Shown here in pieces: positions 26,721-35,958 of a DNA stretch of 64,000 nt (positions are counted from its first letter, which is position 1; each line of letters begins with the position of its first letter). Source of the DNA: Anaerolineae bacterium. GTDB lineage: Bacteria; Chloroflexota; Anaerolineae; Aggregatilineales; UBA2796. The DNA lies in assembly GCA_019637615.1 (NCBI GenBank), contig JAHBVJ010000017.1, positions 121,802 to 185,801 on the forward strand. Direction: 5' to 3'. The translations under genes and the position numbers were made by a program. The notes under the pieces were generated by a model. It ran no database searches. It saw only the letters and a program-made list of their open reading frames with translations, and had not been told where the DNA came from.

Positions 26721-28000
26721 TGAAATCTGTCCTAAAGGCCTTTATCGCCAGCTTGCTCTTAATTGGCGTGTTAGGCGGCAACCTCACCCTCCACGCCCAA
26801 GCCAGCAAAACCCTGACCATCTTCGCCGCGTCCTCCCTGACGGATGCGTTCAACGAACTGGCAACGGCGTTCAAAGCCAGTAACCCCGATGTAGACGTGC
26901 AGTTCAGCTTCGGCTCGTCCTCCACCCTCGCGACGCAGTTGCAAGAAGGCGCACCCGCTGATATCTTTGCCAGCGCCAACAGCAAGCAGATGCAAGTCGC
27001 GGTCGATGCCAAGCGCATCGCTGGCAAGCCTTCCACCTTTGCCAAGAACCGCCTGATCCTGATCGTGCCCGTGGAAAACCCCGCCAAGATCACTGGCCTG
27101 AAGGATTTGGCGAATGCTGGCGTGAAGCTGGTGATCGCCGCCGACAAAGTGCCCGTGCGCGATTACACCAACACCATGCTGGATCGCTTAGTCAAGTTGC
27201 CCGCCTATGGTCAGGCGTACAAAGATGCCGTGCTCAAGAATGTGGTTTCGGAAGAAGCCAACGTGCGGCAGGTGTCCTTGAAAGTCTCGCTCGGTGAAGC
27301 CGACGCGGGCATCGTCTACCGTTCCGATGTGACGCCCGACATTGCCGACAAAGTGGTCGCGTTCCCCATCCCCGACGCGCTGAACACGCTGGCAACCTAT
27401 CCCATCGCCGTCACCAACGACTCCGCCAACGCCGATCTTGCCAAGACCTTTATCGATCTGGTGCTCTCCGATGCGGGACAAGACATCCTCGTCAAGTGGA
27501 ACTTCATTTCGGTGCGTATTCCCGAACTGCCCGCCACCATCAGCCTGCCGACCGATGGTAAACTGCACCTCGATGGTCAGGTGCTCAATCCGCTGGCCTT
27601 GTCGGTGGACGATCTGAAGGCGAATTACGCGCCGCAGACCGTCTCCGTTGAATATCTAAACGGCGAGAACCCCGTCAAGGCCAATTACACGGGCGTCCTC
27701 CTGCGCGATCTGCTAGATAGCGCGCAGGTCAACCTGAACGCCGATGTCAAGAACGACAAACTTAGCACCTTCATCGTCGCCACGGGCGCGGATGGCTATC
27801 AGGCCGTCATCGCGTGGGGCGAGATCGACGCCGATTTCGGCAACCAAGCGATCCTCGTCGCCTACGAATCCGATGGCAAGCCGCTCGCTGAGGCCGAAGG
27901 CGCGTTCCGTCTGGTCGTGCCAACTGATGGTCACGGCGGGCGCTACGTCAGCCAGCTCGTCAGCCTCGAAGTGCGTGATGCACCGCATGTCGCGAAATAG
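26720..28000 (+). CDS. ModA-like molybdate-binding protein fused to a molybdopterin-binding-like domain
   Basis: 426 residues from ATG 26720 (GAAGGAG eight bases upstream). Signal peptide about 1-26 (LHA before QAS), no lipobox. Residues 30-255 are ModA-like: IFAASSLTDAFNELA, FSFGSSSTLATQLQEGAPADIFASAN, RDYTNTML and ADAGIVYRSDV. Residues 275-420 resemble the Oxidored_molyb (PF00174) fold: LSVDDLKANY, YTGVLLRDLLDSAQV, GADGYQAVIAWGEID and GAFRLVVPTDGHGGRYVSQLVSLEV. This part has no Cys, so it lacks the Mo ligand of sulfite-oxidase enzymes and may only bind a ligand. No modB or modC lies nearby. Confidence 0.8.
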   Translation: MKSVLKAFIASLLLIGVLGGNLTLHAQASKTLTIFAASSLTDAFNELATAFKASNPDVDVQFSFGSSSTLATQLQEGAPADIFASANSKQMQVAVDAKRIAGKPSTFAKNRLILIVPVENPAKITGLKDLANAGVKLVIAADKVPVRDYTNTMLDRLVKLPAYGQAYKDAVLKNVVSEEANVRQVSLKVSLGEADAGIVYRSDVTPDIADKVVAFPIPDALNTLATYPIAVTNDSANADLAKTFIDLVLSDAGQDILVKWNFISVRIPELPATISLPTDGKLHLDGQVLNPLALSVDDLKANYAPQTVSVEYLNGENPVKANYTGVLLRDLLDSAQVNLNADVKNDKLSTFIVATGADGYQAVIAWGEIDADFGNQAILVAYESDGKPLAEAEGAFRLVVPTDGHGGRYVSQLVSLEVRDAPHVAK

Positions 28001-28039
28001 CAGTTACACAGCAGACATCTAGTTATCCTCTAGTGGCGG

Positions 28040-28068
28040 TGGGTTGACGTGGAAGAGCGCTCAACCCA
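28040..28068. terminator. Hairpin between convergent genes
   Basis: TGGGTTGA / TCAACCCA with a 13-nt loop, between the ModA-like stop and the HEAT gene stop. No clear U-tract; a weak bidirectional terminator at best. Confidence 0.45.
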
Positions 28069-28072
28069 TCGT

Positions 28073-29290
28073 TCATGTAGGCGGTGGATCAGATACTTCG
28101 TGCATCGTGCTCGGCTCGACTTGTTGAATAATGTCTGGAGAGTCGATCCCGTGCGCAAGACGAATCCCGAACCCCGCCCATGTATACAGGTACAGTGCTT
28201 GATCAGGCGCAAATAGCCCTCGATACCATGCCGCGAATACACAAACGGCATCGTTTTCTCCCGTCAATATCAGCGTATAGCCATCGCGATGCAGCCCACC
28301 GATCAACAGTTGTCCATCAAGCATCAGTTGGAAATCAAACAAATAGGCTTTTGGTCTCGGTCGACGCACATCCAGATTAATTACCGTCCAATGCCGCTGC
28401 AACTGCGCAATCAACCACGACGAATCGATATGGAGCGTTATTGGCGGCGTCGGGTCTGTCGTGTGAACCCATGTTTCCGTCCAATGCCGATATTTCCGAA
28501 TAAAACTTGTGTACTCAGCAGTAGGACTGATAACCCATACGTCTCGCGGATTCGCTTCTGGATCACCACTCAATATACGGAAGTAGATGGTTTCAAACGG
28601 AAGTAATGCTTCGCGGTCAACATGCCATCCCCAGTAGATGGGCAGCGTGTGATCGAATGCGACAACCTGATCGAGCATGTGCAAGGCTGGTGTCGCGTCG
28701 CGCTCATACCGGAGTTGACCGAGGCAGTAAGCAGCCCAGAAACGTAAATCCGCATTTTCGTTGCTCAAGAGTCCCGTGTAATACTGAACCGAATTATCAT
28801 CGATATGCGATGTAGTTTGTTCAAGCGCCGAACCCCGTAGACCGAGATCGTCCGTAGTATCTGCCACAATGGCCTTTAGCATGGGCAACGCACGCGCATC
28901 CATCATCGCCCCGAACGCCTGAATTGCCGACATCCGCACTTGGTATGGTTGACTCTTATCAGTTGCCAAGTTGCTTAGGGTCGGGATCGCCCGTTTTAAG
29001 TTCATCATGCCAGCCGCCACTGCTGCCACTGAGCGCAACTCTGAATTATCCCCGTTGAGGACAGCAAGCAGTGGTTTACTCGCTTTACGCTTATCCACAG
29101 TGCGTGATAGACGCCATAGGGCGTGGCACATTCGGACACGAAGATCTGATTCAGCGGAATCATCTCCCAATAGTGCTAGTAATTGTCCATAAGTGGTGAT
29201 ACCAGCCTGACGGAGATAAGTAACATCCTCATCGGGATATTTTTGTGATTTCAGGTCGTGTAACAACGTGTCATTCTGCATATTGTTCAT
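28073..29290 (-). CDS. HEAT-repeat protein of unknown function
   Basis: 405 residues. From about 20 to 215 it shows HEAT/PBS-lyase-type helical repeats (LRVRMCHALWRLS; LRSVAAVAAGMMNLKRAIPTL; YQVRMSAIQAFGAMMDARALPML; LRFWAAYCLGQLRYERDATPAL). The C-terminal 190 residues are a beta-rich domain with many Trp and Tyr that I do not recognise. There is no signal peptide. Codon use is visibly AT-richer than in flanking metabolic genes. It lies 52 bp after the gene at 29343-29879, likely one operon. HEAT proteins usually scaffold; an immunity-protein role is possible but unsupported. Confidence 0.7.
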   Translation of the reverse strand: MNNMQNDTLLHDLKSQKYPDEDVTYLRQAGITTYGQLLALLGDDSAESDLRVRMCHALWRLSRTVDKRKASKPLLAVLNGDNSELRSVAAVAAGMMNLKRAIPTLSNLATDKSQPYQVRMSAIQAFGAMMDARALPMLKAIVADTTDDLGLRGSALEQTTSHIDDNSVQYYTGLLSNENADLRFWAAYCLGQLRYERDATPALHMLDQVVAFDHTLPIYWGWHVDREALLPFETIYFRILSGDPEANPRDVWVISPTAEYTSFIRKYRHWTETWVHTTDPTPPITLHIDSSWLIAQLQRHWTVINLDVRRPRPKAYLFDFQLMLDGQLLIGGLHRDGYTLILTGENDAVCVFAAWYRGLFAPDQALYLYTWAGFGIRLAHGIDSPDIIQQVEPSTMHEVSDPPPT

Positions 29291-29342
29291 TATGAAGGCT
29301 ATTCATCGCGGCAACGTCGCAATGTTATGCACAGCATCGTCG

Positions 29343-29879
29343 TTATTTGTCCAAGCGCGTCCAAATTTTATAGTCAGGTAGATGTAACTGGTTAACATCC
29401 TTCAACTCGATCTCAAACCTATCGAGTCGTTTCGACAAATAGCTCATTGTCTTCGTTGCCCAGTCAACAAGTTCACGCCAACCATCTGGCCCATCTTCCC
29501 ACCACTCTACTTTGAAGGATGGAGAACGTGTGCAACTTTCCATCCCATAAATTATCCCATCCAAACCCGATAATCCATTGGTGTCCATGATTTGAAATCG
29601 AAATTGTCGGTGTAAATCCAATGCGTCGAACTCTTGTGGTTTTAGATAATACTCATCCACCTTTGCATTCGGGGTCGCCATATCCTCCCGCAGCGTCCTG
29701 AAAACGTCACGCGATTCGATGGAAGTGAACTTACTGCCGATAACCCTTCGCACCATCGGATTTTGCCACCCCACTACTCCGCGATCTACCAGAATTGTCC
29801 AAGATACCATAGGTTCAAACGAAGGAGCTTCCCACAAGCGAAAGATGGGATATTGCTTTTCTTCGCTGAGACTCGTCAT
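29343..29879 (-). CDS. Unknown protein
   Basis: 178 residues, no signal peptide or membrane segment, Trp-rich (FRLWEAPSFEPMVSWTIL; FKVEWWEDGPDGWRELVDWATKTMSYLSKRL). I recognise no family. AT-richer than neighbouring housekeeping genes and upstream of the HEAT gene on the same strand. The acidic, aromatic, single-domain look is common among immunity proteins of toxin systems, but no toxin gene is adjacent. Confidence 0.6.
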   Translation of the reverse strand: MTSLSEEKQYPIFRLWEAPSFEPMVSWTILVDRGVVGWQNPMVRRVIGSKFTSIESRDVFRTLREDMATPNAKVDEYYLKPQEFDALDLHRQFRFQIMDTNGLSGLDGIIYGMESCTRSPSFKVEWWEDGPDGWRELVDWATKTMSYLSKRLDRFEIELKDVNQLHLPDYKIWTRLDK

Positions 29880-30288
29880 CGCTTATTTCCTCTGCATATT
29901 GCTAAATCATCAGCAAGAATTATGCAATCAACCTCAACTAGACCGCCATCCCCAAATGATCCCATCCCTCGATTCTATCCTCATGATCTCTTATGCTAAC
30001 CTCAATCCTAACCTCTTGACTTCCTATCCAACTCTGCTAGAATATGAATGCTATCGTTCTATGTCTCGGCGGGCTTGGCGGCTTTAGCCCAGACCAATGG
30101 AATACGATAGCAGCTTACAGAGTGGTGTGTGCTCTCCTTCGCCAGTTACCGCCCATGCGCGTTAGTAATAGTAACGGGGACTACACGCCTCATATCATGC
30201 GAGCCAATGTCAGGTCAACGTCACCCTCGTGCGGATTGTCCGCAAACGCCATCTCAGAACACCACAACGAATAAACGACTTGATCGCA

Positions 30289-30322
30289 AATGATCCCGCT
30301 CTGAGCAGCCAACGGGATCATT
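30289..30322 (-). repeat. Dispersed palindromic repeat, family A (copy 1)
   Basis: Arms AATGATCCCG / CGGGATCATT around a 14-nt loop. Its reverse complement matches 48737-48768 with two differences in 32 bases, loop included. A further GGGATCATT follows at 30327-30335. Confidence 0.8.
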
Positions 30323-30358
30323 GCAGGGATCATTACCCCACCAGCGTTCTGATCGCGT

Positions 30359-30400
30359 GAGTCCCGAAGGGACTTCGTTCTCTGAGCCTGACGTTTCAAC
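30359..30400 (+). repeat. Dispersed repeat, family B (copy 1)
   Basis: 42 bp beginning GAGTCCCGAAGGGACTTCGT and ending GCCTGACGTTTCAAC. It contains the small hairpin GTCC-CGAA-GGAC, and its right end extends into the hairpin GCCTGACGT/ACGTCGGGC. The inverse of 49303-49344 matches at nearly all positions. Confidence 0.8.
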
Positions 30401-30410
30401 GTCGGGCATC

Positions 30411-32960
30411 CTACGGCAGCGCCCCCGACGGCGGACGCTCATCCGGCGGCACGAACGACACCACCGTGAACGGCATCTCAGCGCTGGTCTGGACGCTCCC
30501 ATCCGCCATCGTCGCCTTCGCCACCAGCTTGTAATCGCCGGGGACGAGCGCCCACCATACCCACCACGGATCGGCGTCGGCGGTCTGGTACAGCGCACCG
30601 TTGATCCAGTACTCCACCTTCTGCGTACCGGGCATCACCGCCACCGACAGCCGTATCCGCTGCGAATCGAACGGCAGCGTCGGACTAAGTTGATACACGG
30701 TGTACGGATCAGGCGTCAGCAGCCGGAATCCGGCGTCGGGACGGCTGGCGATCTCGGTCAGGGATACGGGCGGTGGCTCGATGCCATGCCGCAGTCCCCA
30801 CAGGCGTGCCTCTTGCGGCAGCACCTTGTACACCTTGACCACGCGGTAGCTGCTCGGCGTCTCATCCGTCGCCAGTTGCCCCGTGCGGCGGTCGATGGTG
30901 AATGGCTGGAACATCGTATCCTTCTCGGTCGGGAGCGTACCCTTGATGAACCACTCAAGGCGTTTCTGTGGGCAGTATTCCGTCGGCAGCAAGCCCGATC
31001 CGGCGCAAATCTCGGCCTGTTCAACCCCCGCCGGACGCTCGAACGATGTTTCCGGCGTACCCTTCGTGACTTCGCGCATGAACGCGTTCCAGATCGGCCC
31101 CGCGCCCGTCACGCCGGAGACATCGACCATCGGCGTGTTGTCAGGGTTGCCCGCCCACACGCCGACCACCACATCGGGCGTGTAGCCCATCGTCCAGTTG
31201 TCGCGGAAGTCGGTCGTCGTGCCGGTCTTGGCGGCGGCGGGGCGTCCGAGCGAGAGCGCGCTGTGGTTCCCGAACGCGGGCAAACGGGCTTCGTTATCGC
31301 TCAGGATGTCGGTGATCAGATAAGCCACGCGCGGATCGATAGCATACTCTTCGACGGGCGGTTGCTGCCACTGGTACAAGACGTTTCCTGCCTTGTCCTT
31401 CACCTCAAGGATCATGCTCGGTGTGCTCGGCCTCCCGCCGCGTGCCAGCGCCGCGTACGCCGCCGTCAGGTCGAGCAGCCGCACATCGCCGCCACCGAGC
31501 GTCAGCGACAGGCCGAGCTTCTCAGGATGTTGCAGCGTGGTGATGCCGACTTTGTGCAGTAGATCGAGCAGTGCGGGCAGTCCAACGTGGTTCAGCGCCA
31601 CCACCGCCGGAATGTTGTACGATGACGCCAGCGCCTCACGGATCAGCACGGGGCCGTGTTCGACAAGACCATAGTTCGACGGCGTGTAGCTGGACATCTC
31701 TTGCGTGATGAACGGCGTCGCCACGTCGAGGATCATGGTGGCGGGTGTCCACGGCTGAAGCTGATCGGGGTTGAAGCTCAACGCGTACGTGAACGGCTTC
31801 AGCGTCGATCCCGGTTGGCGTGGTGCCAGCGCCATGTTGATCGCGCTGCCATGCCCCTCATCGACATTGCCGAGCATCGCCATCACCTGCCCCGTGTGCG
31901 CATCGAGGGCGACCAGCGCCGCGCCATGCACATTATGCGGCGGCTTGCCATCTTGCGGGGCGTTGAGCGCGGTCACTTGCCGCAGTGCTACCGTTTCCGC
32001 CGTGTACTGCCAGTCGAGATCGAGCGTAGTGGTGACTTCCAAGCCGCCCTGATAGATCACGGCGGGGTAATCGCGCTCCAACTGTGCCCACACCGTCTGT
32101 ACGAAATGCGGCGCGTTGAAGGTGAACTGACCGTCGCCATATTCGAGGCGCTCTTTGTAGGCAGCGTCGGCCTGATCTTGGGTGATGTAGCCCGCCACCA
32201 CCATCAGATCGAGCACCACGCGTTGGCGCTCTTTGGCGGCTTCCGGCGTGGTCAGCGGATCGTAGACGGCGGGAGATTGCGGCAAGCCTGCCAGCAGCGC
32301 GGACTCAGCCAGCGTCAGCGACTCGACATTCTTGTTGAAGTATACCTGTGCCGCTGCCTGCACACCGTAAGCGAGGTTGCCGTAATAGGTCTGGTTCAGG
32401 TATAGCGCCAGCACATCATCGTGGCTCTTGGTGTTCGCCAGTTGGATCGCCAGCACCATCTCGCGGAGTTTGCGGCGCAGGGTACGTTCGGCGCGCTGCT
32501 GCGGATCGAGCAGCAAGTTACGCGCCACCTGCTGCGTGATAGTGCTGCCGCCCGCGCGGATTTCGCCGCCTTGCAGGTTGATCCACAGCGCGCGCACCAT
32601 GCCTTCCACATCGACACCCGGCGTCGAGTAGAAGTTGCGGTCTTCCGTCGCGATGGTGGCTTGGATCAGGCTCTGCGGGATTTGGTCGAGCGGCACGGTG
32701 ATGTTGCGCCCGCCTTGCGGATCGATCACCTCGTACAGCAGCCGCCCATGCCGATCGTACAAGCGCGTGCTCGGCAACGCCATGCCCGCTTGCAGCCGAT
32801 CCAGCGACGGCAGATCGCTGAAAATCCACAGGTACAGCGCGATCAGGGCAATCACCATTACCGCGCCGATCACGCTCAAAATCTGCTGCCAGCGCCGCCA
32901 TTGACGCCAACGGGTGAATACCGATGATAGCAGTTGTCGAAGGGAAGTAAATATGCGCAT
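30411..32960 (-). CDS. Penicillin-binding protein 1C-like bifunctional murein synthase
   Basis: 849 residues. Short cytoplasmic tail, membrane anchor at about 27-49, GT51 glycosyltransferase at about 75-245 (ATEDRNFYSTPGVDVEGMVRA; GGSTITQQVARNLLL), transpeptidase at about 320-620 with SxxK in PGSTLKPFTY, SxN in SSYNIPA and KTG in AKTGTTTDF, and a C-terminal beta domain at about 770-845 resembling BiPBP_C, which marks PBP1C rather than PBP1A. It polymerises and cross-links peptidoglycan outside the membrane. Conserved catalytic residues suggest full activity. Confidence 0.92.
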   Translation of the reverse strand: MRIFTSLRQLLSSVFTRWRQWRRWQQILSVIGAVMVIALIALYLWIFSDLPSLDRLQAGMALPSTRLYDRHGRLLYEVIDPQGGRNITVPLDQIPQSLIQATIATEDRNFYSTPGVDVEGMVRALWINLQGGEIRAGGSTITQQVARNLLLDPQQRAERTLRRKLREMVLAIQLANTKSHDDVLALYLNQTYYGNLAYGVQAAAQVYFNKNVESLTLAESALLAGLPQSPAVYDPLTTPEAAKERQRVVLDLMVVAGYITQDQADAAYKERLEYGDGQFTFNAPHFVQTVWAQLERDYPAVIYQGGLEVTTTLDLDWQYTAETVALRQVTALNAPQDGKPPHNVHGAALVALDAHTGQVMAMLGNVDEGHGSAINMALAPRQPGSTLKPFTYALSFNPDQLQPWTPATMILDVATPFITQEMSSYTPSNYGLVEHGPVLIREALASSYNIPAVVALNHVGLPALLDLLHKVGITTLQHPEKLGLSLTLGGGDVRLLDLTAAYAALARGGRPSTPSMILEVKDKAGNVLYQWQQPPVEEYAIDPRVAYLITDILSDNEARLPAFGNHSALSLGRPAAAKTGTTTDFRDNWTMGYTPDVVVGVWAGNPDNTPMVDVSGVTGAGPIWNAFMREVTKGTPETSFERPAGVEQAEICAGSGLLPTEYCPQKRLEWFIKGTLPTEKDTMFQPFTIDRRTGQLATDETPSSYRVVKVYKVLPQEARLWGLRHGIEPPPVSLTEIASRPDAGFRLLTPDPYTVYQLSPTLPFDSQRIRLSVAVMPGTQKVEYWINGALYQTADADPWWVWWALVPGDYKLVAKATMADGSVQTSAEMPFTVVSFVPPDERPPSGALP

Positions 32961-33083
32961 GAATGGTTACAGTACGAGCCTATCCAACGACCGTTTTGCT
33001 CATTCTACAACCATTCGGCGCGCGGTTGGCGGACGCCGACGAAGCATCGGTCATCCGCCCGTTATGCGTGGAAATTCATCTTT

Positions 33084-33113
33084 ACTAAGGACTAAGCACC
33101 CAGCACTAAGCAC
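33084..33113. repeat. Short tandem ACTAAG repeats
   Basis: ACTAAGG followed by two ACTAAGCAC units spaced 14 bp apart, spanning the stop codon of the minus-strand cupin gene. Too short to classify. Confidence 0.4.
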
Positions 33114-34323
33114 TTCTGCTTGGCATTTCCGGATTGCCCGGATTGAAGTGCTTGAGGATGACCAGCGGTTCGGTGCTGCTGGCATTCGTGATCGTCACAC
33201 CGCCCGTCGCCGCCTGCGCCGTCACGAAGAATTCGTCCTCGGTCATCTGCCCGAAGCGGATCATATTCGGCGCGGAGATGGCGAACTTGCCGATCTTCCC
33301 GTAGCCTTGCACGCAGATCAACCCGTGGGCCACCGGATCGGTGATCTTGACGGTGCGGCCGGGATCGATGGTCAGTTCCTTAGCGCTGAAGAACTCGGAG
33401 CCGTACACGATCCAGTTCTCGTGATAGCCTTCCGCTTGCAGGGGTTCCTTGGCAGGTCGCGGCTCGGTGTAGAAACGATCCTTGAAGTTGGGATCGACGT
33501 TAGCATCCCAATCCAACATGCCGATCAGGTAATCGTAGTCGTCGTGCTTGTCGGCGGGCACATCCTTGACCAGCATCGCGCGATCAACGACCTGATAATC
33601 CGCGATCAACGACTGCCACATCGAGAACACGTCGCTGGCGCGCTGTGGCTCGTAGGTGCAGAGCGTCCCCGGTGCGTGCAGAATCCCCGGCGGGACGTAC
33701 CAGCCCGTGCCGAGTTTCAGTCGATATGCCTTGGACAGCGCCAAGATCTGGTTATCGCCGTCGTTCCAGCGCTTCAGGCAGTCGATCACCTGCTCCTTCG
33801 TCGTGCCCGGTTCAAAGCCGAAGAAAGTGTACGGGTACGTGTTCAGGGCAAAGTTGTACTGCGCGGGATAAAAATAGGCTTCCGGCTTGCCCAGTTTGCC
33901 CACTTTGGCGGCGTCGGCGTCGCTCTGGTGCAGGTGATGCGGCAGCGGATACATGTTGTCAAAGAACTTGCTGTACATCATCCAGCCGCCGAACTGATCC
34001 ATGACCTGCTTGCCGAGCACGTCATTGCCCGCGAGACCGATGGCATCCTTCAGCGTGACCTTTTTGCCCTCGTGGTAGATGTAGCTCAAGCCTTCGTCAT
34101 CCAGCGTCAGCGGGCCGTTATCGGCCTTGGTCGTGGATGCGAACCAGCGCTCATCGATGCCGCCGCGATTCGCGCCGAACGCATACAGGTCATCGGTGTG
34201 CAGTCGCAGCCGCCGTCCGGGCACACAAAACGAACGTGGCACCCATGTCGGCGTCAGGCGCAAAATGCCCGCGCCGCTGGCAATAGCATCAGTAATGAGT
34301 TGCAAACTTTGTTGGTCGTTCAT
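33106..34323 (-). CDS. Mannose-6-phosphate isomerase-like cupin protein
   Basis: 405 residues. Motifs of class I phosphomannose isomerases and related cupins: PLPHHLHQSD (two metal-type His in a row, then His), later GTGWYVPPGILHAPGTLCTYEPQ with a third His, and a second beta-sandwich near 300-395 (FFSAKELTIDPGRTVKITDPVAHGLICVQGYGKIG). A metal-dependent sugar isomerase or sugar-binding role is likely, but the sequence differs from textbook ManA. AGGA lies before the ATG. It is divergent from the serine hydrolase gene and downstream of no operon partner. Confidence 0.65.
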   Translation of the reverse strand: MNDQQSLQLITDAIASGAGILRLTPTWVPRSFCVPGRRLRLHTDDLYAFGANRGGIDERWFASTTKADNGPLTLDDEGLSYIYHEGKKVTLKDAIGLAGNDVLGKQVMDQFGGWMMYSKFFDNMYPLPHHLHQSDADAAKVGKLGKPEAYFYPAQYNFALNTYPYTFFGFEPGTTKEQVIDCLKRWNDGDNQILALSKAYRLKLGTGWYVPPGILHAPGTLCTYEPQRASDVFSMWQSLIADYQVVDRAMLVKDVPADKHDDYDYLIGMLDWDANVDPNFKDRFYTEPRPAKEPLQAEGYHENWIVYGSEFFSAKELTIDPGRTVKITDPVAHGLICVQGYGKIGKFAISAPNMIRFGQMTEDEFFVTAQAATGGVTITNASSTEPLVILKHFNPGNPEMPSRSA

Positions 34324-34475
34324 GAAAAAGAAATCCTGTTGGCGAGGGAACTATTCGAGATCGTTCCCAGTTTACCACTGATGCGTGTGCAAGTAGGGGA
34401 TATTCCAAAAATTCAGGCTTCTGAAGCGCCGCAAACTTGTGTATCATGAGCCGCATTCAATACGGAGAACGGATA

Positions 34476-35942
34476 ATGACCTCAATAGTCGCCCATGAGT
34501 TGCCGCGTACTACGCCAGAGCAGCAGGGCATCGCTTCGGCTGCCATCCTGCGTTTTGTCGAAGCGCTGGATAGCCAGATTCACGAACCGCACAGTTTCAT
34601 GCTGCTGCGTCATGGCAGCGTCGTTGCTGAGGGCTGGTGGTCGCCGTATGCGCCGGAACACCCGCACATGATGTTTTCAGTCAGCAAGAGTTTCACCTCT
34701 ACGGCGGTTGGCTTGGCGGTGACCGAAGGACGCTTCTCCATTGATGATGTCGTGCTGTCTTTCTTCCCTGCTGAAGCGCCCGCCGATCCAAGCGAATATC
34801 TCAAGCAGATGCGCGTGCGCGACTTGCTCAACATGTCAACGGGACACGCCGACGACAGCTTCAACTACATAATGGCGCGTGAAGATGGCAATTGGATCAA
34901 GGGCTTCTTTGACACGCCAATTCCCCATGCGCCGGGCACGCATTTCCTGTACGACACAGGCGCAACGTACATGTTGGCGGCGCTCTTGTACAAGGTGACG
35001 GGCATCGGTCTGGTCGAATATCTGCAACCGCGCTTGTTCACGCCGCTGGGGATCGAAAATGCCACGTGGGACGAATCGCCACAGGGCATTGCCATCGGCG
35101 GCTACGGGCTGAACATCAAAACTGAAGACCTCGCCCGTTTCGGTCAGCTCTATCTGCAACGCGGACGCTGGAACGATGTTCAACTCCTGCCCGAAGCGTG
35201 GATCGAGGCTGCGACGTCAACCCAGATAGCCAACGGCAATCCTTCCGCACCGAGCGATTGGACGCAAGGCTACGGGTATCAGTTCTGGCGCTGCCGACAT
35301 GGCGCGTATCAAGCGAGTGGCGTCTTCGGGCAAGACTGCATCGTGATGCCCGAACAGGACGCCGTGCTTGCTCTGACCTCTGGCGTCGATGTCTTCGAAG
35401 TTCAGGGCTTACTGGATGTCGTCTGGGACTATCTGCTGCCTGCGTTCGCCGCTGAACCGTTACCTGAAAATCCTGATGCACATGAGGCGTTGGTCAAGCA
35501 GCTATCCCTGTTGAGCTTGCCACCAGCACATGGGCAGGGCATCTCACCGCTGGCAGCGCGGGTATCCGGTCGCACGTTCGAGGTCGATACCAACGCGCTG
35601 AAGATCGAAGCTGTCACGCTCAACTTTGCCCAAGCTGGCTGCACGGTACGCCTCAAAACGCCGACAGGTGAAGAAACACTGTCCTGTGGCTACGACGCGT
35701 GGCAGCATGGGCAGACCAGCGTGTTCAATTCGCGCTGGATACCCGATGGCTTTACGCCCATTGTTGCTAGTGGTGGATGGATGACGGTAGATTGCTTCAC
35801 GATGATCGTTCGGCTGTATAAGACGCCGTTCTTTCACACGCTGGAATTCAATTTTATCGGTGACGAGATGATGATCGAAACGCGGATCAACGCTTCCATC
35901 GATGCGCTGCAACCACTGCTGCTGACAGCGCATTCCGTATGA
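34476..35942 (+). CDS. Serine hydrolase, class C beta-lactamase/esterase family
   Basis: 488 residues from ATG 34476 (GGAG spaced eight bases; the frame is open from 34437). SxxK motif MFSVSKSF gives the nucleophile Ser and general-base Lys; YDTGATYM stands where YxN is usual; the third motif is not obvious. No signal peptide, so it is probably cytosolic. The last 130 residues form an extra beta domain. Relatives hydrolyse esters or D-amino peptides; resistance is not implied. The GT-C gene begins 17 bp later. Confidence 0.85.
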   Translation: MTSIVAHELPRTTPEQQGIASAAILRFVEALDSQIHEPHSFMLLRHGSVVAEGWWSPYAPEHPHMMFSVSKSFTSTAVGLAVTEGRFSIDDVVLSFFPAEAPADPSEYLKQMRVRDLLNMSTGHADDSFNYIMAREDGNWIKGFFDTPIPHAPGTHFLYDTGATYMLAALLYKVTGIGLVEYLQPRLFTPLGIENATWDESPQGIAIGGYGLNIKTEDLARFGQLYLQRGRWNDVQLLPEAWIEAATSTQIANGNPSAPSDWTQGYGYQFWRCRHGAYQASGVFGQDCIVMPEQDAVLALTSGVDVFEVQGLLDVVWDYLLPAFAAEPLPENPDAHEALVKQLSLLSLPPAHGQGISPLAARVSGRTFEVDTNALKIEAVTLNFAQAGCTVRLKTPTGEETLSCGYDAWQHGQTSVFNSRWIPDGFTPIVASGGWMTVDCFTMIVRLYKTPFFHTLEFNFIGDEMMIETRINASIDALQPLLLTAHSV

Positions 35943-35958
35943 TGCGCTGATCATAAGC

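Larger units (their letters stand above)
29880..30410. other. 531-bp intergenic region carrying two palindromic repeats
   Basis: No convincing gene. The first 300 bp are AT-rich. The last 130 bp hold two repeat elements (30289-30322 and 30359-30400) whose relatives occur near 48.7 and 49.3 kb. Confidence 0.6.

Noticed and set aside
30044..30274. Small plus-strand open frame in the repeat-bearing gap
   Set aside because: No ribosome site or recognisable features; it is composed of intergenic sequence.
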